Of a stretch of DNA of 64,000 bases, positions 1-9,003 are shown in pieces; within the stretch, counting starts at the first letter, position 1; every line of letters starts with the position of its first letter. Position numbers and translations under genes: made by a program. Source of the stretch: Lactiplantibacillus songbeiensis (GTDB lineage Bacteria > Bacillota > Bacilli > Lactobacillales > Lactobacillaceae); NCBI RefSeq assembly GCF_005405125.1, contig NZ_BJDL01000019.1, forward strand, positions 1-64,000, written 5' to 3'. The notes below the pieces were generated by a model. It was not told where the DNA came from. It made no database searches and saw only the letters and a program-made list of their open reading frames with translations.

Positions 1-85
1 CAACTGAAACTGCGCTAAAGCATAACTCCATGGCTGGACTACTTTACTGAGTGTTGCACTTGATTTGACAATTTGGGGTCCATTT
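1..85 (+). pseudogene. possible degenerate 3' end of an IS30-family transposase gene
   Basis: Read in frame 1, the first bases give a stop-interrupted string containing TPW then DYFTE. One base-shift later comes a frame ending VLHLI and a TGA stop at about 52-69. IS30-family transposases of lactobacilli commonly end in a TP-x-E-x-F...VLHL-stop pattern, so this could be the decayed tail of such a gene, with the AT-rich sequence after it being the element's end. The in-frame stop and the shift mean it would not be functional. The rest would lie left of the window. This rests on a short remembered pattern, so confidence is low. Nothing else recognisable lies between here and the terminator at 194. 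Confidence 0.28.
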
Positions 86-193
86 TTTTCTATCGTATTG
101 ACGAAATTAACTTTAAAATTAAAATACTCAGAATTTACAATTACCAGCAAGATTTTCTCGCTAAAATGTTGCACGATATTACTGATTAATAAA

Positions 194-236
194 ACGGCTC
201 AAGCAGTTTACACCTAACACTGCTTGAGCCGTTCCC
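194..236 (-). terminator. terminator of murI
   Basis: A near-perfect hairpin pairs AACGGCTCAAGCAGT with ACTGCTTGAGCCGTT. It sits about 20 bases past the murI stop. The T-tract on the minus strand is short, so termination may be only partial. Confidence 0.7.
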
Positions 237-253
237 TTTAACTCATGTCGATT

Positions 254-1036
254 TCATTCAATCCCATGATCAAACAAGTCCTGATACAACGCCAGTTCTG
301 CCGGCGTGTTCCGACTACTCATAAATTCAATTGTCCGAGACGTCTCGCCAGCAGGTCGCAAAAGTTGACGCTGCGCTAATTGCACCGTCACTTGCCGCGC
401 AATACCTTCATACCCCGTATAAACACGCACTGGGCGTGGAATCTTGCTAGTAATCAATTCCTGAATAAATGGATAGTGGGTGCAGCCAAGCACGACCGCA
501 TCAATCGGATGCTCCAGCATCGGGGCCATTAAGTCCGCCAACAAGCTTTTAATCTGTGGTAACCCAGCTGATCCTAACTCAATGCGATCAGCTAGACCAG
601 GACAAGGCAAGGAGTAAATATTAGTCCGCGCGCCAAACTTGGCTAACTGAGCTTGATATTTAGGCAAGCTCAAGGTTAAGGGCGTCCCCATGACTAAAAT
701 ATGCTGCTCACCAGCATCAACCGCCTCTTTTAAAGCCGGTTCAATCCCCACAATCGGTAATTCTGGGAATTGAGCCATTAATTGTGGTTTAGCGGCACTG
801 GTCGCCGTATTGCAGGCAATGACCACTGCTTTGACGGCCCTAGCCTGTAGTTGTTCAATGACATGGCTGGACAAACGACACACTGTTGTCGCCGACTTCT
901 CCCCATAGGGTGCATTGGCAGAATCGCCATAAAAAATAAAGTTCTCGTTCGGCAAGACCCGTGCTAATGTGCGTAACGTACTAATGCCACCTACACCGGA
1001 ATCGAAAACCCCAATTGGTGCCTTTTGATCAACCAT
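254..1036 (-). CDS. murI: glutamate racemase MurI
   Basis: A cytoplasmic, cofactor-independent racemase that converts L-glutamate to D-glutamate for peptidoglycan precursors. The 260-residue length is normal for the family. The N-terminal FDSGVGG motif (about 11-17), the first catalytic cysteine in ACNTATS (C75) and the second in GCTHYP (C185) are all present. The ATG start is supported by GAAGG eight bases upstream. It stands alone, with a hairpin after its stop and the divergent gene at 1267 on the other side. Confidence 0.95.
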   Translation of the reverse strand: MVDQKAPIGVFDSGVGGISTLRTLARVLPNENFIFYGDSANAPYGEKSATTVCRLSSHVIEQLQARAVKAVVIACNTATSAAKPQLMAQFPELPIVGIEPALKEAVDAGEQHILVMGTPLTLSLPKYQAQLAKFGARTNIYSLPCPGLADRIELGSAGLPQIKSLLADLMAPMLEHPIDAVVLGCTHYPFIQELITSKIPRPVRVYTGYEGIARQVTVQLAQRQLLRPAGETSRTIEFMSSRNTPAELALYQDLFDHGIE

Positions 1037-1266
1037 TTTTTAAACCTTCTCAATTAAATTTAATTTTTGTAATTAATAATATTATATCATGTGATGCCTT
1101 CATTTTAGACTAACAAGACCATTGATTGTCTTTTTAACCCCAAAAAGTGTAAACTAAGTAATTGTTGATAGTTAAATAATAGCTCAAAAAATATAACTAT
1201 AATTTATCAATCTGGTTAGTGCCGACCGTTATCAGCACCAAAATAATGAAACTCAGGTGATTTATC

Positions 1267-1638
1267 ATGGATGCAAAATTTTTAGATGTGATGCAGCACG
1301 AAGGCCCAGTAACCATCGTGACGATTAACGCCCACCCAGCCAGCGTGGTCAATACTTGGATGTCATACGTTGACGTTCACGCCGATGACAACTACCTATT
1401 AATCCCGGCCGCCGGGATGCACAGTATCGAAGCCGATTTTAAGACCGATAATACCGTCACCTTGACCATGGGCAGTAAAGCCGTCGAAGGCACCGTTGGC
1501 CCTGGCGCCGGCTTCCACGTTCACGGAACTGGCGAATTTATCGCCAGTGGGGCAGCCTTTGACACGATGCAAGCCAAGTTTCCTTGGATTCGGGAAGTCT
1601 TGAAAGTCACCGTCCATGATATTGAACAAAAAATCTAA
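1267..1638 (+). CDS. pyridoxamine 5'-phosphate oxidase-like FMN-binding split-barrel protein
   Basis: A 123-residue protein resembling the small split beta-barrel flavin-binding proteins of the pyridoxamine phosphate oxidase superfamily. The N-terminal half alternates beta strands (VTIVTINAHPASVVNTW), and the middle has a strand pair around GSKAVEGTVGPGAGF followed by GTGEFI. Many lactobacilli carry such single-domain proteins, and their substrates are mostly unknown. The ATG is preceded by AGGTGA about seven bases upstream. It has its own intergenic region upstream and a strong terminator downstream, so it is probably monocistronic. The superfamily call is likely; the reaction is not determined. 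Confidence 0.65.
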   Translation: MDAKFLDVMQHEGPVTIVTINAHPASVVNTWMSYVDVHADDNYLLIPAAGMHSIEADFKTDNTVTLTMGSKAVEGTVGPGAGFHVHGTGEFIASGAAFDTMQAKFPWIREVLKVTVHDIEQKI

Positions 1639-1645
1639 TTAAGCG

Positions 1646-1691
1646 TAACGCTCAGTTAATTGGTTTTACACCCATTGACTGAGCGTTTTTT
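1646..1691 (+). terminator. terminator of the split-barrel flavoprotein gene
   Basis: AACGCTCAGT pairs with ACTGAGCGTT around an inner loop and is followed by a run of T on the plus strand. Confidence 0.85.
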
Positions 1692-1694
1692 ACT

Positions 1695-1733
1695 AGAAAA
1701 AAACGATTCACCACATTATCTGGCAAATCGTTT
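1695..1733 (-). terminator. terminator of lysA
   Basis: On the minus strand AACGATT...CCA pairs with TGG...AATCGTT, followed by seven T. It lies immediately past the lysA stop and back to back with the convergent terminator. Confidence 0.8.
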
Positions 1734-1739
1734 CCATCA

Positions 1740-3065
1740 CTATTTAACATCTTCAGGCGTGGCTAACGGAATATCCAAGCGGGTTAAATCCGCATAGGTT
1801 TCGCGTTGCACAACTAACTGACTATGGCCATTTTCACAAAAGACCACGGCTGGCCGCGGATTACGATTATAGTTGCTGGCCATCGAATACCCATAGGCCC
1901 CCGTATCTAGCACGGCTAAGACATCGCCCGGCTTTGTAGCGGGTAGCTTTTGATCCCAAATCAGCATATCACCGGATTCACAATACTTACCGGCAATCGA
2001 GGCGACTTGTTCACTTGGTAATGTAGGATCTTTGGCCAAGACCGCTTCATACTTAGCTTCATAGAGCGCTGGCCGAATATTATCACCCATCCCACCATCA
2101 ACCGCTAAATACTTCCGAATACCCGGAATCTCCTTGCTGGCACCGAGCGTGTACAGCGTCATGCCAGCCGTTGCGACAAGTGAGCGCCCCGGTTCAATCC
2201 AGATTTCAAGCATTGGCACATGCTTGGCCTTGGTCTGTGCAATGGTCTCTTTGATAATTGCATCGACAAATTCAGTCGGCAATAACGGCTGATCTTCGGA
2301 TGTATACTTCACACCAAAGCCACCACCAACATTAATAATGCGCGGATAAAAGTCTAATTCCGTCTGCCAACGAGCAAACAACGTCACCAACTTATCAACG
2401 ATCATCTTAAACCCATTTAATTCAAAGATTTGCGACCCAATATGACAATGAATCCCAATCAGCTCTAAATATGGCGCAGCTTGAGCCTGCTTGACCGCTT
2501 CATCAGCCTGACCACTATTCAGGTCAAAACCAAACTTGGAATCTTCTTGCCCGGTCGAGATATATTCATGCGTATGCGCTGAAATTCCCGGCGCCACGCG
2601 CAACATGATCTTGGTCAGTTGTTCTCGTTGCGTCGTCAATTGAGTTAATTGGGCTAATTCATAGAAATTATCCACAATAATACAGCCAACGCCGTAATCC
2701 AATGCTTCGGTTAATTCGGCTAATGACTTATTATTCCCATGAAAGGATAAGTTAGCCATTGGAAAACCAGCTTGCTTGGCCGTATACATCTCACCACCAG
2801 AAACGACATCACAATGAATCCCGGCTTGGGCCGCCACTTGATACATGGCAACCGCTGCGAAAGCTTTGCTGGCATAACTAATCTGATAAGCCACGTCATT
2901 AGCTTCAAAGACTTGCTTAAATGCTCGAATTTCTTGCCGAATCGCACCGGTATCATAGACATATAACGGCGTTTGATACTTTTGTACCAAATCAAGCGTA
3001 TCAACACCGCCGACAGTTAAATGATGGGCCACATTTAAATCGGCGTTTGTAATTTGTTCGTTCAC
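1740..3065 (-). CDS. lysA: diaminopimelate decarboxylase LysA
   Basis: A PLP enzyme that decarboxylates meso-diaminopimelate to L-lysine, the last lysine biosynthesis step. The 441 residues match the fold type III family. The PLP lysine is K67 in SYASKAFAAV. HCDVVSGGEM, the HIGSQI histidine region and the phosphate-binding GGGFG follow, and the second-subunit cysteine is in CESGDML near residue 363. The GTG start at 3065 is set by GTGAGG seven bases upstream. The other lysine pathway genes are not adjacent. A hairpin separates it from the tautomerase gene upstream. Confidence 0.95.
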   Translation of the reverse strand: MNEQITNADLNVAHHLTVGGVDTLDLVQKYQTPLYVYDTGAIRQEIRAFKQVFEANDVAYQISYASKAFAAVAMYQVAAQAGIHCDVVSGGEMYTAKQAGFPMANLSFHGNNKSLAELTEALDYGVGCIIVDNFYELAQLTQLTTQREQLTKIMLRVAPGISAHTHEYISTGQEDSKFGFDLNSGQADEAVKQAQAAPYLELIGIHCHIGSQIFELNGFKMIVDKLVTLFARWQTELDFYPRIINVGGGFGVKYTSEDQPLLPTEFVDAIIKETIAQTKAKHVPMLEIWIEPGRSLVATAGMTLYTLGASKEIPGIRKYLAVDGGMGDNIRPALYEAKYEAVLAKDPTLPSEQVASIAGKYCESGDMLIWDQKLPATKPGDVLAVLDTGAYGYSMASNYNRNPRPAVVFCENGHSQLVVQRETYADLTRLDIPLATPEDVK

Positions 3066-3103
3066 GATCTAACCTCACTTTTTTCAACAACATGCCAATT
3101 TTC

Positions 3104-3131
3104 AAAAAAACCGGCCGTTAAACTGGCCGGT
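3104..3131 (-). terminator. terminator of the tautomerase gene
   Basis: ACCGGCC pairs with GGCCGGT around an eight-base loop, followed by seven T on the minus strand. It lies between the tautomerase stop and lysA. Confidence 0.88.
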
Positions 3132-3144
3132 GGAGACAGACTGC

Positions 3145-3339
3145 TTATTTAGCAGCTTCGTCACTCTTTAAAACGCCACCAACACTGTAACGGTTTGGTT
3201 GCATTTCACTTAAAATCACGTGGATATGTTCAGCGGGCGCACCAGTATTCTTGCTAACAGCGGCCGTTACATCTTTGACCAAGCCTTTAAGTTGGTCTTG
3301 TGACCGACCAGCAATTAAATCAATGTGTACGATTGGCAT
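3145..3339 (-). CDS. 4-oxalocrotonate tautomerase family protein
   Basis: A small tautomerase-superfamily enzyme that uses an N-terminal proline, exposed after Met removal, as catalytic base. The frame could open at a GTG at 3348. The ATG at 3339 directly before PIVHIDLIAGRS is chosen because Pro1 chemistry needs the proline at position 2, and because AGGAG sits about ten bases upstream. The resulting 64 residues match the usual 60-70. Members in lactobacilli are uncharacterised, so the substrate is unknown. Confidence 0.85.
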   Translation of the reverse strand: MPIVHIDLIAGRSQDQLKGLVKDVTAAVSKNTGAPAEHIHVILSEMQPNRYSVGGVLKSDEAAK

Positions 3340-3417
3340 CGTTGTCACACTCCTCTATTATCTTTCTAGAATCTAATCATACCTTAATCTTTACATTTCA
3401 GCAACCAAATCAACGAA

Positions 3418-4311
3418 TCAGTTTTTTAACTGCTGGCGCTGCTCGGCTTGCTGGCGTTCGTTCATGAATTTTCCAGTCGTATCAACGGTGTTCAAAATGT
3501 TAATAAAGGCATGTGGATCAGCCGTATTAACCGCTGCCTGTAAATCATAGAGTTCATACCGATTTAACACGACCATTAACGTCGCATTGGGTTGCCCGGA
3601 ATAGGCTCCTTGTGAGGGAATGACTGTCACCCCACGTAAAATAGCCGCTTGAATCGCCGTAGCCACCGGTTTCGCATCATGCGTCACAATCAACGCCGTC
3701 AGTTTCTGGTGACGCGTATGAATCAAATCAACCAACCGGGTGGCTGCATAAATCGAAATAATCGTGAATAAGGCGTTTTCCCAACTGAAGACAACGCCAG
3801 ACATCAAGATAATGATGAAATTAATAATAAACATCAAGCTACCAACTGTCCGACCCGTGGCCCGTTCTAAGACTAAGATAATGATATCAAACCCACCTGT
3901 CGAAAAGCCGTAACGCATTGTAATCCCAATACCAATCCCAGTTAAGATACCGCCAAATAACGCCCCTAATAACGGATTATGAGCAATATTTACGACTGGC
4001 AGCAGCACTGCCGCCGCAGAGGTTAGAAAAGCGGTGACAAAGCTCATGATGGTGAATTTATGCCCGAGCTTAAACCACCCCAGTAAAGCAATCGGGATGT
4101 TGAATAGTAATATGTAATAACCTGTGTTAATCTGCAGTCCCAATGGTTTACCCGCCGAATAAAGAATCTGGGCAATCCCGTTAACCCCACCACTAAATGT
4201 ATTGGCGGGGATTAAAAATTCATTCAATGCAAACGCTGAAACGACCGCTGAGGCGACCATCACGACCAACTGCCATAAAAAGGCCCACCGCGGATTAGAA
4301 ATGTGTCCCAT
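3418..4311 (-). CDS. YitT family integral membrane protein
   Basis: A 297-residue membrane protein with a YitT/DUF161-type N-terminal region. There are about five or six hydrophobic segments up to residue 195, with the family-like stretches NEFLIPANTFSGGVNGIAQIL and RYGFSTGGFDII. A soluble C-terminal DUF2179-type domain follows (about 200-285: ALIVTHDAKPVATAI, GVTVIPSQGAYSG). The family is widespread in Firmicutes with no settled function; a transport or sensing role is inference. The ATG at 4311 has a weak ribosome site. No clear terminator was seen between its stop and the tautomerase gene. Confidence 0.85.
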   Translation of the reverse strand: MGHISNPRWAFLWQLVVMVASAVVSAFALNEFLIPANTFSGGVNGIAQILYSAGKPLGLQINTGYYILLFNIPIALLGWFKLGHKFTIMSFVTAFLTSAAAVLLPVVNIAHNPLLGALFGGILTGIGIGITMRYGFSTGGFDIIILVLERATGRTVGSLMFIINFIIILMSGVVFSWENALFTIISIYAATRLVDLIHTRHQKLTALIVTHDAKPVATAIQAAILRGVTVIPSQGAYSGQPNATLMVVLNRYELYDLQAAVNTADPHAFINILNTVDTTGKFMNERQQAEQRQQLKN

Positions 4312-4438
4312 CTGTCCAACCTACTTTCTATTATGATTAATTGCACTTATTATAAGCGAAAAATCCCTTTTTTACCGGTTAAATGATAAAATTATCTTAT
4401 AAAAGTTACCATGTTAGTTAACAGAAAGAAGGAACTTT

Positions 4439-5878
4439 ATGCTGACGCATCAGTTTAACCCTTACTCAGCTTGTACTAGTATTTTAATCGGTAAGAATGC
4501 TACGGCCGATGGTTCGACCATGATTGGCCGCAATGAAGATTCGCGGTCGGCATGGGCCAAAAAGTTTGTGGTCCATGCTCACAAAGAATTTGACCAGCCA
4601 CAAACTTTCACTTCACAAGATGTCGAGCATCCCTTTACCATGACGTTGCCAACAATTCGCGCCAAGTATACGGCAACCCCTGAGTGGACACCAACCTATG
4701 GCCTCTTTGAAGAAGATGGCATCAACGAATATGGTGTCGCCATGAGTGCCACGGAAAGTGCCTACTGTAATTCACGTGTGCTAGCCGCTGACCCCTATGT
4801 CAAAGACGGCATCGGCGAAGAAGCGATGGTTACCGTAACCTTACCGTACATTCACTCCGCCCGCGAAGGCGTCCAACGGTTAGGCCAAATTATCGAAGCC
4901 CACGGCACTTACGAAACCAACGGGATTTTATTCAGTGACGCTGAAGAAGTCTGGTACATGGAAACCGGTGCCGGCCACTATTGGGTCGCTGAACGGATTC
5001 CCGATGACGGCTATGCAGTGGTCGCTAATCAACTCGCGATTCAAGAAATCGACTTGTCCGATCACGAAAATTATTTATTCGCGAAAAACATTCGCGATTT
5101 CGTCGTCGATAACGATTTGGCAACCAGCGCTAATGGTTTTAACTTTCGGGAAGCCTTTGGAACCCGTGATTTGTCCGATCAACATTACAACACACCACGG
5201 GTTTGGGATGGTCAACGGTACTTCAATCCAGAGATCGATCAAGATCCAGAATCTTTTGACTTACCTTTCATTCGGCGCGCTAATCGTTTGATCCATATTG
5301 ACGAAGCCCAACATTATTTAGCTTCTCATTATGAGGGCACCCCGTTTGACCCCGTTGGCGGTGGCTCTGACGCCGATAAACATCGTTACCGACCAATTAG
5401 TCTCGCTAAGACCCAAGAGTCCCATGTGCTCCAAATTCGGCCAGATATGCCGGTTGCTTTAAGCGGGATTCATTGGCTAGCCATGGGAGTAACAGCTGAA
5501 AGTGTCTATGTGCCATTCTATGCCGGTGCCGACACGACGCCCACAGCCTATCAAGTCGCTACCAAAGCTTATGATCCTACCTCGGCTTATTGGATCTTCA
5601 AACATGCCGGTATCTTAGTCGATGCACACTATCATGACTTGCATCCGCAATTACAGACGGTACAAAAAGACTTAATGATTGCGTTAGGTCATCATGTGAT
5701 CACAACCGATGCGCAAGCTAAACAAACCGATGCCGTTGATTTAACGGCGTTACTGACCGCAGCCAATGACCAAGCGGCTACATTAACGCTCACTAAGATG
5801 ACGGCGTTGATTGCCGACTTAATTACGACCAGTACCGACTTTTCACCGCTGAATTATCAAACTGATTTGAATCTATAG
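4439..5878 (+). CDS. pepD: C69 family dipeptidase PepD
   Basis: A cytoplasmic dipeptidase of peptidase family C69, an N-terminal nucleophile hydrolase. Residues 1-11 precede CTSILIGKNATADGST, in which C12 is expected to become the N-terminal nucleophile after autoprocessing. GRNEDSR follows, as in Lactobacillus PepD enzymes. The length of 479 is usual. AAGAAGGAA lies just upstream of the ATG. It is transcribed alone on the plus strand and ends at a terminator. The likely role is peptide utilisation. Confidence 0.93.
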   Translation: MLTHQFNPYSACTSILIGKNATADGSTMIGRNEDSRSAWAKKFVVHAHKEFDQPQTFTSQDVEHPFTMTLPTIRAKYTATPEWTPTYGLFEEDGINEYGVAMSATESAYCNSRVLAADPYVKDGIGEEAMVTVTLPYIHSAREGVQRLGQIIEAHGTYETNGILFSDAEEVWYMETGAGHYWVAERIPDDGYAVVANQLAIQEIDLSDHENYLFAKNIRDFVVDNDLATSANGFNFREAFGTRDLSDQHYNTPRVWDGQRYFNPEIDQDPESFDLPFIRRANRLIHIDEAQHYLASHYEGTPFDPVGGGSDADKHRYRPISLAKTQESHVLQIRPDMPVALSGIHWLAMGVTAESVYVPFYAGADTTPTAYQVATKAYDPTSAYWIFKHAGILVDAHYHDLHPQLQTVQKDLMIALGHHVITTDAQAKQTDAVDLTALLTAANDQAATLTLTKMTALIADLITTSTDFSPLNYQTDLNL

Positions 5879-5886
5879 CTTAACTG

Positions 5887-5919
5887 AACGACTGCCAATT
5901 GATTGGTGGCCGTTTTTTT
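5887..5919 (+). terminator. terminator of pepD
   Basis: CGACTGCCAAT pairs with ATTGGTGGCCG, with two wobble pairs and one mismatch, followed by seven T. Confidence 0.75.
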
Positions 5920-5992
5920 CGGCTAGAACATGCGTCTTTACTTGTCACTCTAGTTGTCGACTAGAACATAGGCTAATGTTGTAGTAAAAAAC

Positions 5993-6036
5993 AAAAAAAG
6001 AACCATTCCACCACTAATTGTGGCGAGACAGTTCTT
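5993..6036 (-). terminator. terminator of the SPFH gene
   Basis: On the minus strand AAGAAC pairs with GTTCTT around an inner CCAC/GTGG stem, followed by seven T. Confidence 0.8.
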
Positions 6037-6049
6037 CAAAATAACGTTT

Positions 6050-6916
6050 TCACTTGATGTTCGACGTATTAATCATCGGTTGTGTCCCACGCTCCGATAT
6101 AATGGTGACCATGAGATTATTCATCAATTGGAGTTTCTTATCATCTGAAATCTTCATACCGGTATCTTTTTCCAACCGTTGAATGGTTTCTTCAGTAATT
6201 GAGACGGCCCCTTCAACAATCACTTTCCGGGCGGATAAAATCGCTGAAGACTGTTGCCGTTGTAACATGGCGCTGGCAATTTCAGTCGCATAGGCCAAGT
6301 GCGTCAACCGCGTTTCAACAATTTCAACACCGGCAACATTTAAGCGTTCTTGTAATTCTTGCGTTAACCGATCTGACACTTCAGTGGGATTACTCCGCAG
6401 CGTCAACTTTTCTTGATCATCAAAAGTATCGTATGGATATTCAGAAGCCACGTGCCGCACCGCGGATTCACTTTGAATCTCAACGAATTGTTCGTAATCA
6501 TCAACGGCAAACAACGCCATACTCGTATCAACCACTTTAAAAACAATGACCGCTGCAATCTCAACTGGATTTCCGCGTAAGTCATTCACTTTTAGAATCG
6601 CACTGTTAAAGTTACGAACCCGCAACGAAATTGAAAATTTATTCGTCAACGGTACCGTCATAAACAGCCCAGAATCCCGGATTGTCCCGATGTAACGGCC
6701 GAAAAACGTTAAGACTTTCGCTTGGTTGGGTCCAATAATGGTCAGTGAGCTCGCACCGAATGCCGCCACAATAATTAACAAGGCCCCTAACAAGATGCTA
6801 ATCATGTTATCCCCGGTACCACCTTGCCAAATCAACCAACCCCCGGCGATCACGAACAAGATTGCTAGAACTAAACCAATATACCCATTAATATGAAAAA
6901 CTTGTTTTTCTTTCAA
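6050..6916 (-). CDS. SPFH (band 7) domain membrane protein
   Basis: A 288-residue stomatin/prohibitin-like protein. Two hydrophobic segments (about 9-29 and 38-60) anchor it. The SPFH domain follows, starting at GPNQAKVLTFFGRYIGTIRDSG and running to about residue 215 through VVDTSMALFAVDDYEQFVEIQSESAVR. A short helical tail ends the protein. SPFH proteins form membrane-associated oligomers and organise membrane microdomains. The start is TTG, with AAAGGGGG eight bases upstream. The gene is monocistronic between a terminator and an empty 276-bp stretch. Its specific function is not known. Confidence 0.85.
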   Translation of the reverse strand: MKEKQVFHINGYIGLVLAILFVIAGGWLIWQGGTGDNMISILLGALLIIVAAFGASSLTIIGPNQAKVLTFFGRYIGTIRDSGLFMTVPLTNKFSISLRVRNFNSAILKVNDLRGNPVEIAAVIVFKVVDTSMALFAVDDYEQFVEIQSESAVRHVASEYPYDTFDDQEKLTLRSNPTEVSDRLTQELQERLNVAGVEIVETRLTHLAYATEIASAMLQRQQSSAILSARKVIVEGAVSITEETIQRLEKDTGMKISDDKKLQLMNNLMVTIISERGTQPMINTSNIK

Positions 6917-7102
6917 TTTAAAGTCCCCCTTTGATCACAGTATACACGTCTCATCGATTGGGACCTAATACGATTGTCCCACTCTGAGGCCTATTATAGT
7001 GGTACCCTACCGCAAATTCTTGCTTAAAACCTACCTTACTACGCATCCTTAACTAACCCATACAAGTGGTCTATCATCATTAATTGAAGACTAATTAGGC
7101 GT

Positions 7103-7139
7103 AAAAAAAAAGAGCCAACTGATAAACTCAGTCGACTCA
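7103..7139 (-). terminator. terminator of rplS
   Basis: GAGTCGACTGA pairs imperfectly with TCAGTTGGCTC, followed by a run of nine T on the minus strand. Confidence 0.85.
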
Positions 7140-7192
7140 ATTTCATCTTTATTGTTAACTTACGCTACCAATAAATGATTAATTTACTTGGA

Positions 7193-7549
7193 TTAGTTAC
7201 GACGACGTTCTGGAATCCGAGCAGCCTTACCATGTAAGTCACGCAAGTAGTACAACTTAGCACGACGGACACGACCTTGACGAATAACATCGATTGATGC
7301 AACCCGTGGTGTGTGTAATGGGAAAGTCCGTTCAACACCGACACCGTTACTGATCTTACGAACAGTATAGGTTTCGCTGATACCAGAACCGTGACGCTTG
7401 ATAACGACACCTTCGAATAATTGGATCCGTTCACGGGTCCCTTCAACAACGCGGGCATGTACCCGTACCGTATCCCCAGCTCGGAAATCAGGAATATCTG
7501 TCCGAAGTTGGTCGTTAGTGATCTTTTCGATCAATTGATTTTGACGCAT
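7193..7549 (-). CDS. rplS: 50S ribosomal protein L19
   Basis: A large-subunit protein at the 30S-50S interface. The 118 residues are standard, with the family pattern [39 protein letters not shown] and [12 protein letters not shown]. An AGGAAG ribosome site precedes the ATG. It is the last gene of the trmD region, 115 bases after trmD, with its own promoter and probable leader in that gap and a strong terminator after it. Confidence 0.98.
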   Translation of the reverse strand: MRQNQLIEKITNDQLRTDIPDFRAGDTVRVHARVVEGTRERIQLFEGVVIKRHGSGISETYTVRKISNGVGVERTFPLHTPRVASIDVIRQGRVRRAKLYYLRDLHGKAARIPERRRN

Positions 7550-7559
7550 AATTTATTTC

Positions 7560-7660
7560 TTCCTTTCGCCGATATTCGTGACAACTTGGTCAGCGGAATG
7601 TCGTTAATGGGCGTAATAGCCAATAAACAGAATAACATACCCACCAAACCAGTGCAAGGA
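7560..7660 (-). promoter_or_regulatory. promoter and probable L19 leader of rplS
   Basis: Just past the trmD stop, the minus strand carries a -35 TTGCAC (7652-7657), a 17-base spacer and a -10 TATTCT (7629-7634). The transcript would have an untranslated leader of about 70 bases that can pair CGACA with TTGTCG near 7575-7605. Firmicutes often have an autoregulatory L19 leader here. The promoter elements are seen directly; calling the leader an L19 leader is inference from position and this short pairing. Confidence 0.45.
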
Positions 7661-7664
7661 TTCT

Positions 7665-8405
7665 TTACAAATCTTCAGCATCGGCTTGAATATCAGCCAG
7701 CATTTGGCGCGCCTGACCACTAAGCTTTAAATCAACTAACATGTCAGGTCGACGTTCGTAAGTTCGCTTCAAAGCCTGTTGTAGTCGCCAATCATCAATC
7801 TTACCGTGGTCACCACTCAACAGGATATCTGGAACCTTTAAGCCCCGGAAGTCTGCCGGCCGGGTATATTGTGGATATTCAAGTAAGCCACTTGAAAATG
7901 AATCACCTGGCGCCGATTCCGCATTACCCAAGACCCCGGGAATCAACCGGACCGTGGCATCAATCATCACCATCGCCCCTAGTTCGCCCCCGGTCAAGAC
8001 ATAGTCGCCTAATGAGACTTCATCCGTCACTAATGAGCGAATCCGTTCATCATAGCCTTCATAGTGACCACAAATAAACGTTAAATGGTCTTCTTTGGCA
8101 AAGTCTTCCGCAACGCTTTGATTGAATTGGACACCAGCTGGGTCTAACAAGATAACGCGACCTTTCGCCGGATGCTTTTCCTGCACGTCCGCTAAGGCAT
8201 CAAAGATGGGTTGGGGTTGTAGTAGCATCCCTGCACCACCACCATAAGGATAATCATCGACATGGTTATGCTTATCCGTTGTATAGTCGCGAAAGTTAGT
8301 GACGCCAACGTCAATAACCTTATTTTCAATCGCATTACCGATCATTGATTCATGCAACGGCCCATCGAACATCCGTGGAAATAAGCTTAAAATATCGATC
8401 CGCAT
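7665..8405 (-). CDS. trmD: tRNA (guanine37-N1)-methyltransferase TrmD
   Basis: A SAM-dependent SPOUT enzyme that makes m1G37 in tRNAs reading CNN codons, preventing +1 frameshifts. The 246 residues include the N-terminal [30 protein letters not shown], the knot with [10 protein letters not shown] and the [12 protein letters not shown] stretch. Its ATG overlaps the rimM stop by one base (TAATG), so the two are translationally coupled. Confidence 0.97.
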   Translation of the reverse strand: MRIDILSLFPRMFDGPLHESMIGNAIENKVIDVGVTNFRDYTTDKHNHVDDYPYGGGAGMLLQPQPIFDALADVQEKHPAKGRVILLDPAGVQFNQSVAEDFAKEDHLTFICGHYEGYDERIRSLVTDEVSLGDYVLTGGELGAMVMIDATVRLIPGVLGNAESAPGDSFSSGLLEYPQYTRPADFRGLKVPDILLSGDHGKIDDWRLQQALKRTYERRPDMLVDLKLSGQARQMLADIQADAEDL

Positions 8406-8929
8406 TAGTCGATCAGTCCTTCCATCAATTCGACCGTGACCGTCCCCGCAGCCAAATCAACGGTTTTAATCACTTGAGGAATCTTTGGCAATAACACATC
8501 GCTCTGCCCATGGTCGCGTTGGACGACCCAGACATCATTCGCGCCCGGTGACAAGATTTCTTTAATTTTACCCAACGTTTCACCATCAGTTGTCACCGCG
8601 GTTAAGCCGATGATTTGGTGATAATAATATTCGCCAGCTGGTAAGTCGTGCAACGTTTCCGCAGCGACTTTAATCGTCCAACCTTTATATTTTTCAACGT
8701 CGTTTATATTGTCTAGCCCTTTAAATGTCAGAAAAAAGAGCCCTTTTTGCGTCCGTGACTTGTCAACCGTCACTTTGACACTGCCAGTCGTGGCATCGGC
8801 GTCCTTAAATAAAAGCAGTTGTTGTCCTTTGGCGAAGCGTTTTTCTGGGAAGTCCGTAATCACAACGACTTTGACTTCACCGCGAATGCCATGCGTATTC
8901 ACTAATGTTCCAACTCGATAATAATCCAT
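8405..8929 (-). CDS. rimM: ribosome maturation factor RimM
   Basis: A 30S assembly factor acting on the 16S rRNA head with S19. The frame is open upstream to 9112, but the start is placed at 8929 ([20 protein letters not shown]) because AGGAGG lies about 12 bases upstream and the 174-residue product matches the family. The extra 61 codons would run through a hairpin and overlap khpA. The N-terminal RimM barrel (1-85) is followed by a PRC-barrel (about 95-170: [23 protein letters not shown]). Confidence 0.95.
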   Translation of the reverse strand: MDYYRVGTLVNTHGIRGEVKVVVITDFPEKRFAKGQQLLLFKDADATTGSVKVTVDKSRTQKGLFFLTFKGLDNINDVEKYKGWTIKVAAETLHDLPAGEYYYHQIIGLTAVTTDGETLGKIKEILSPGANDVWVVQRDHGQSDVLLPKIPQVIKTVDLAAGTVTVELMEGLID

Positions 8930-8962
8930 ATCTGCTACTAAGCCTCCTAGTATGATTGTAAT

Positions 8963-9003
8963 AAAAAAGCTCTTAAACAAAACATTGCTGCTTCGCTCAA
9001 GAG
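8963..9003 (-). terminator. intra-operon hairpin and T-tract between khpA and rimM
   Basis: On the minus strand CTCTTGAGC pairs with GTTTAAGAG (nine pairs, two of them wobble), followed by CTTTTTTATT. The 5' arm contains the khpA stop codon TGA. The form is that of an intrinsic terminator or attenuator that would partly separate ffh-rpsP-khpA from rimM-trmD. Translation reaching the khpA stop would cover the 5' arm. Confidence 0.6.
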
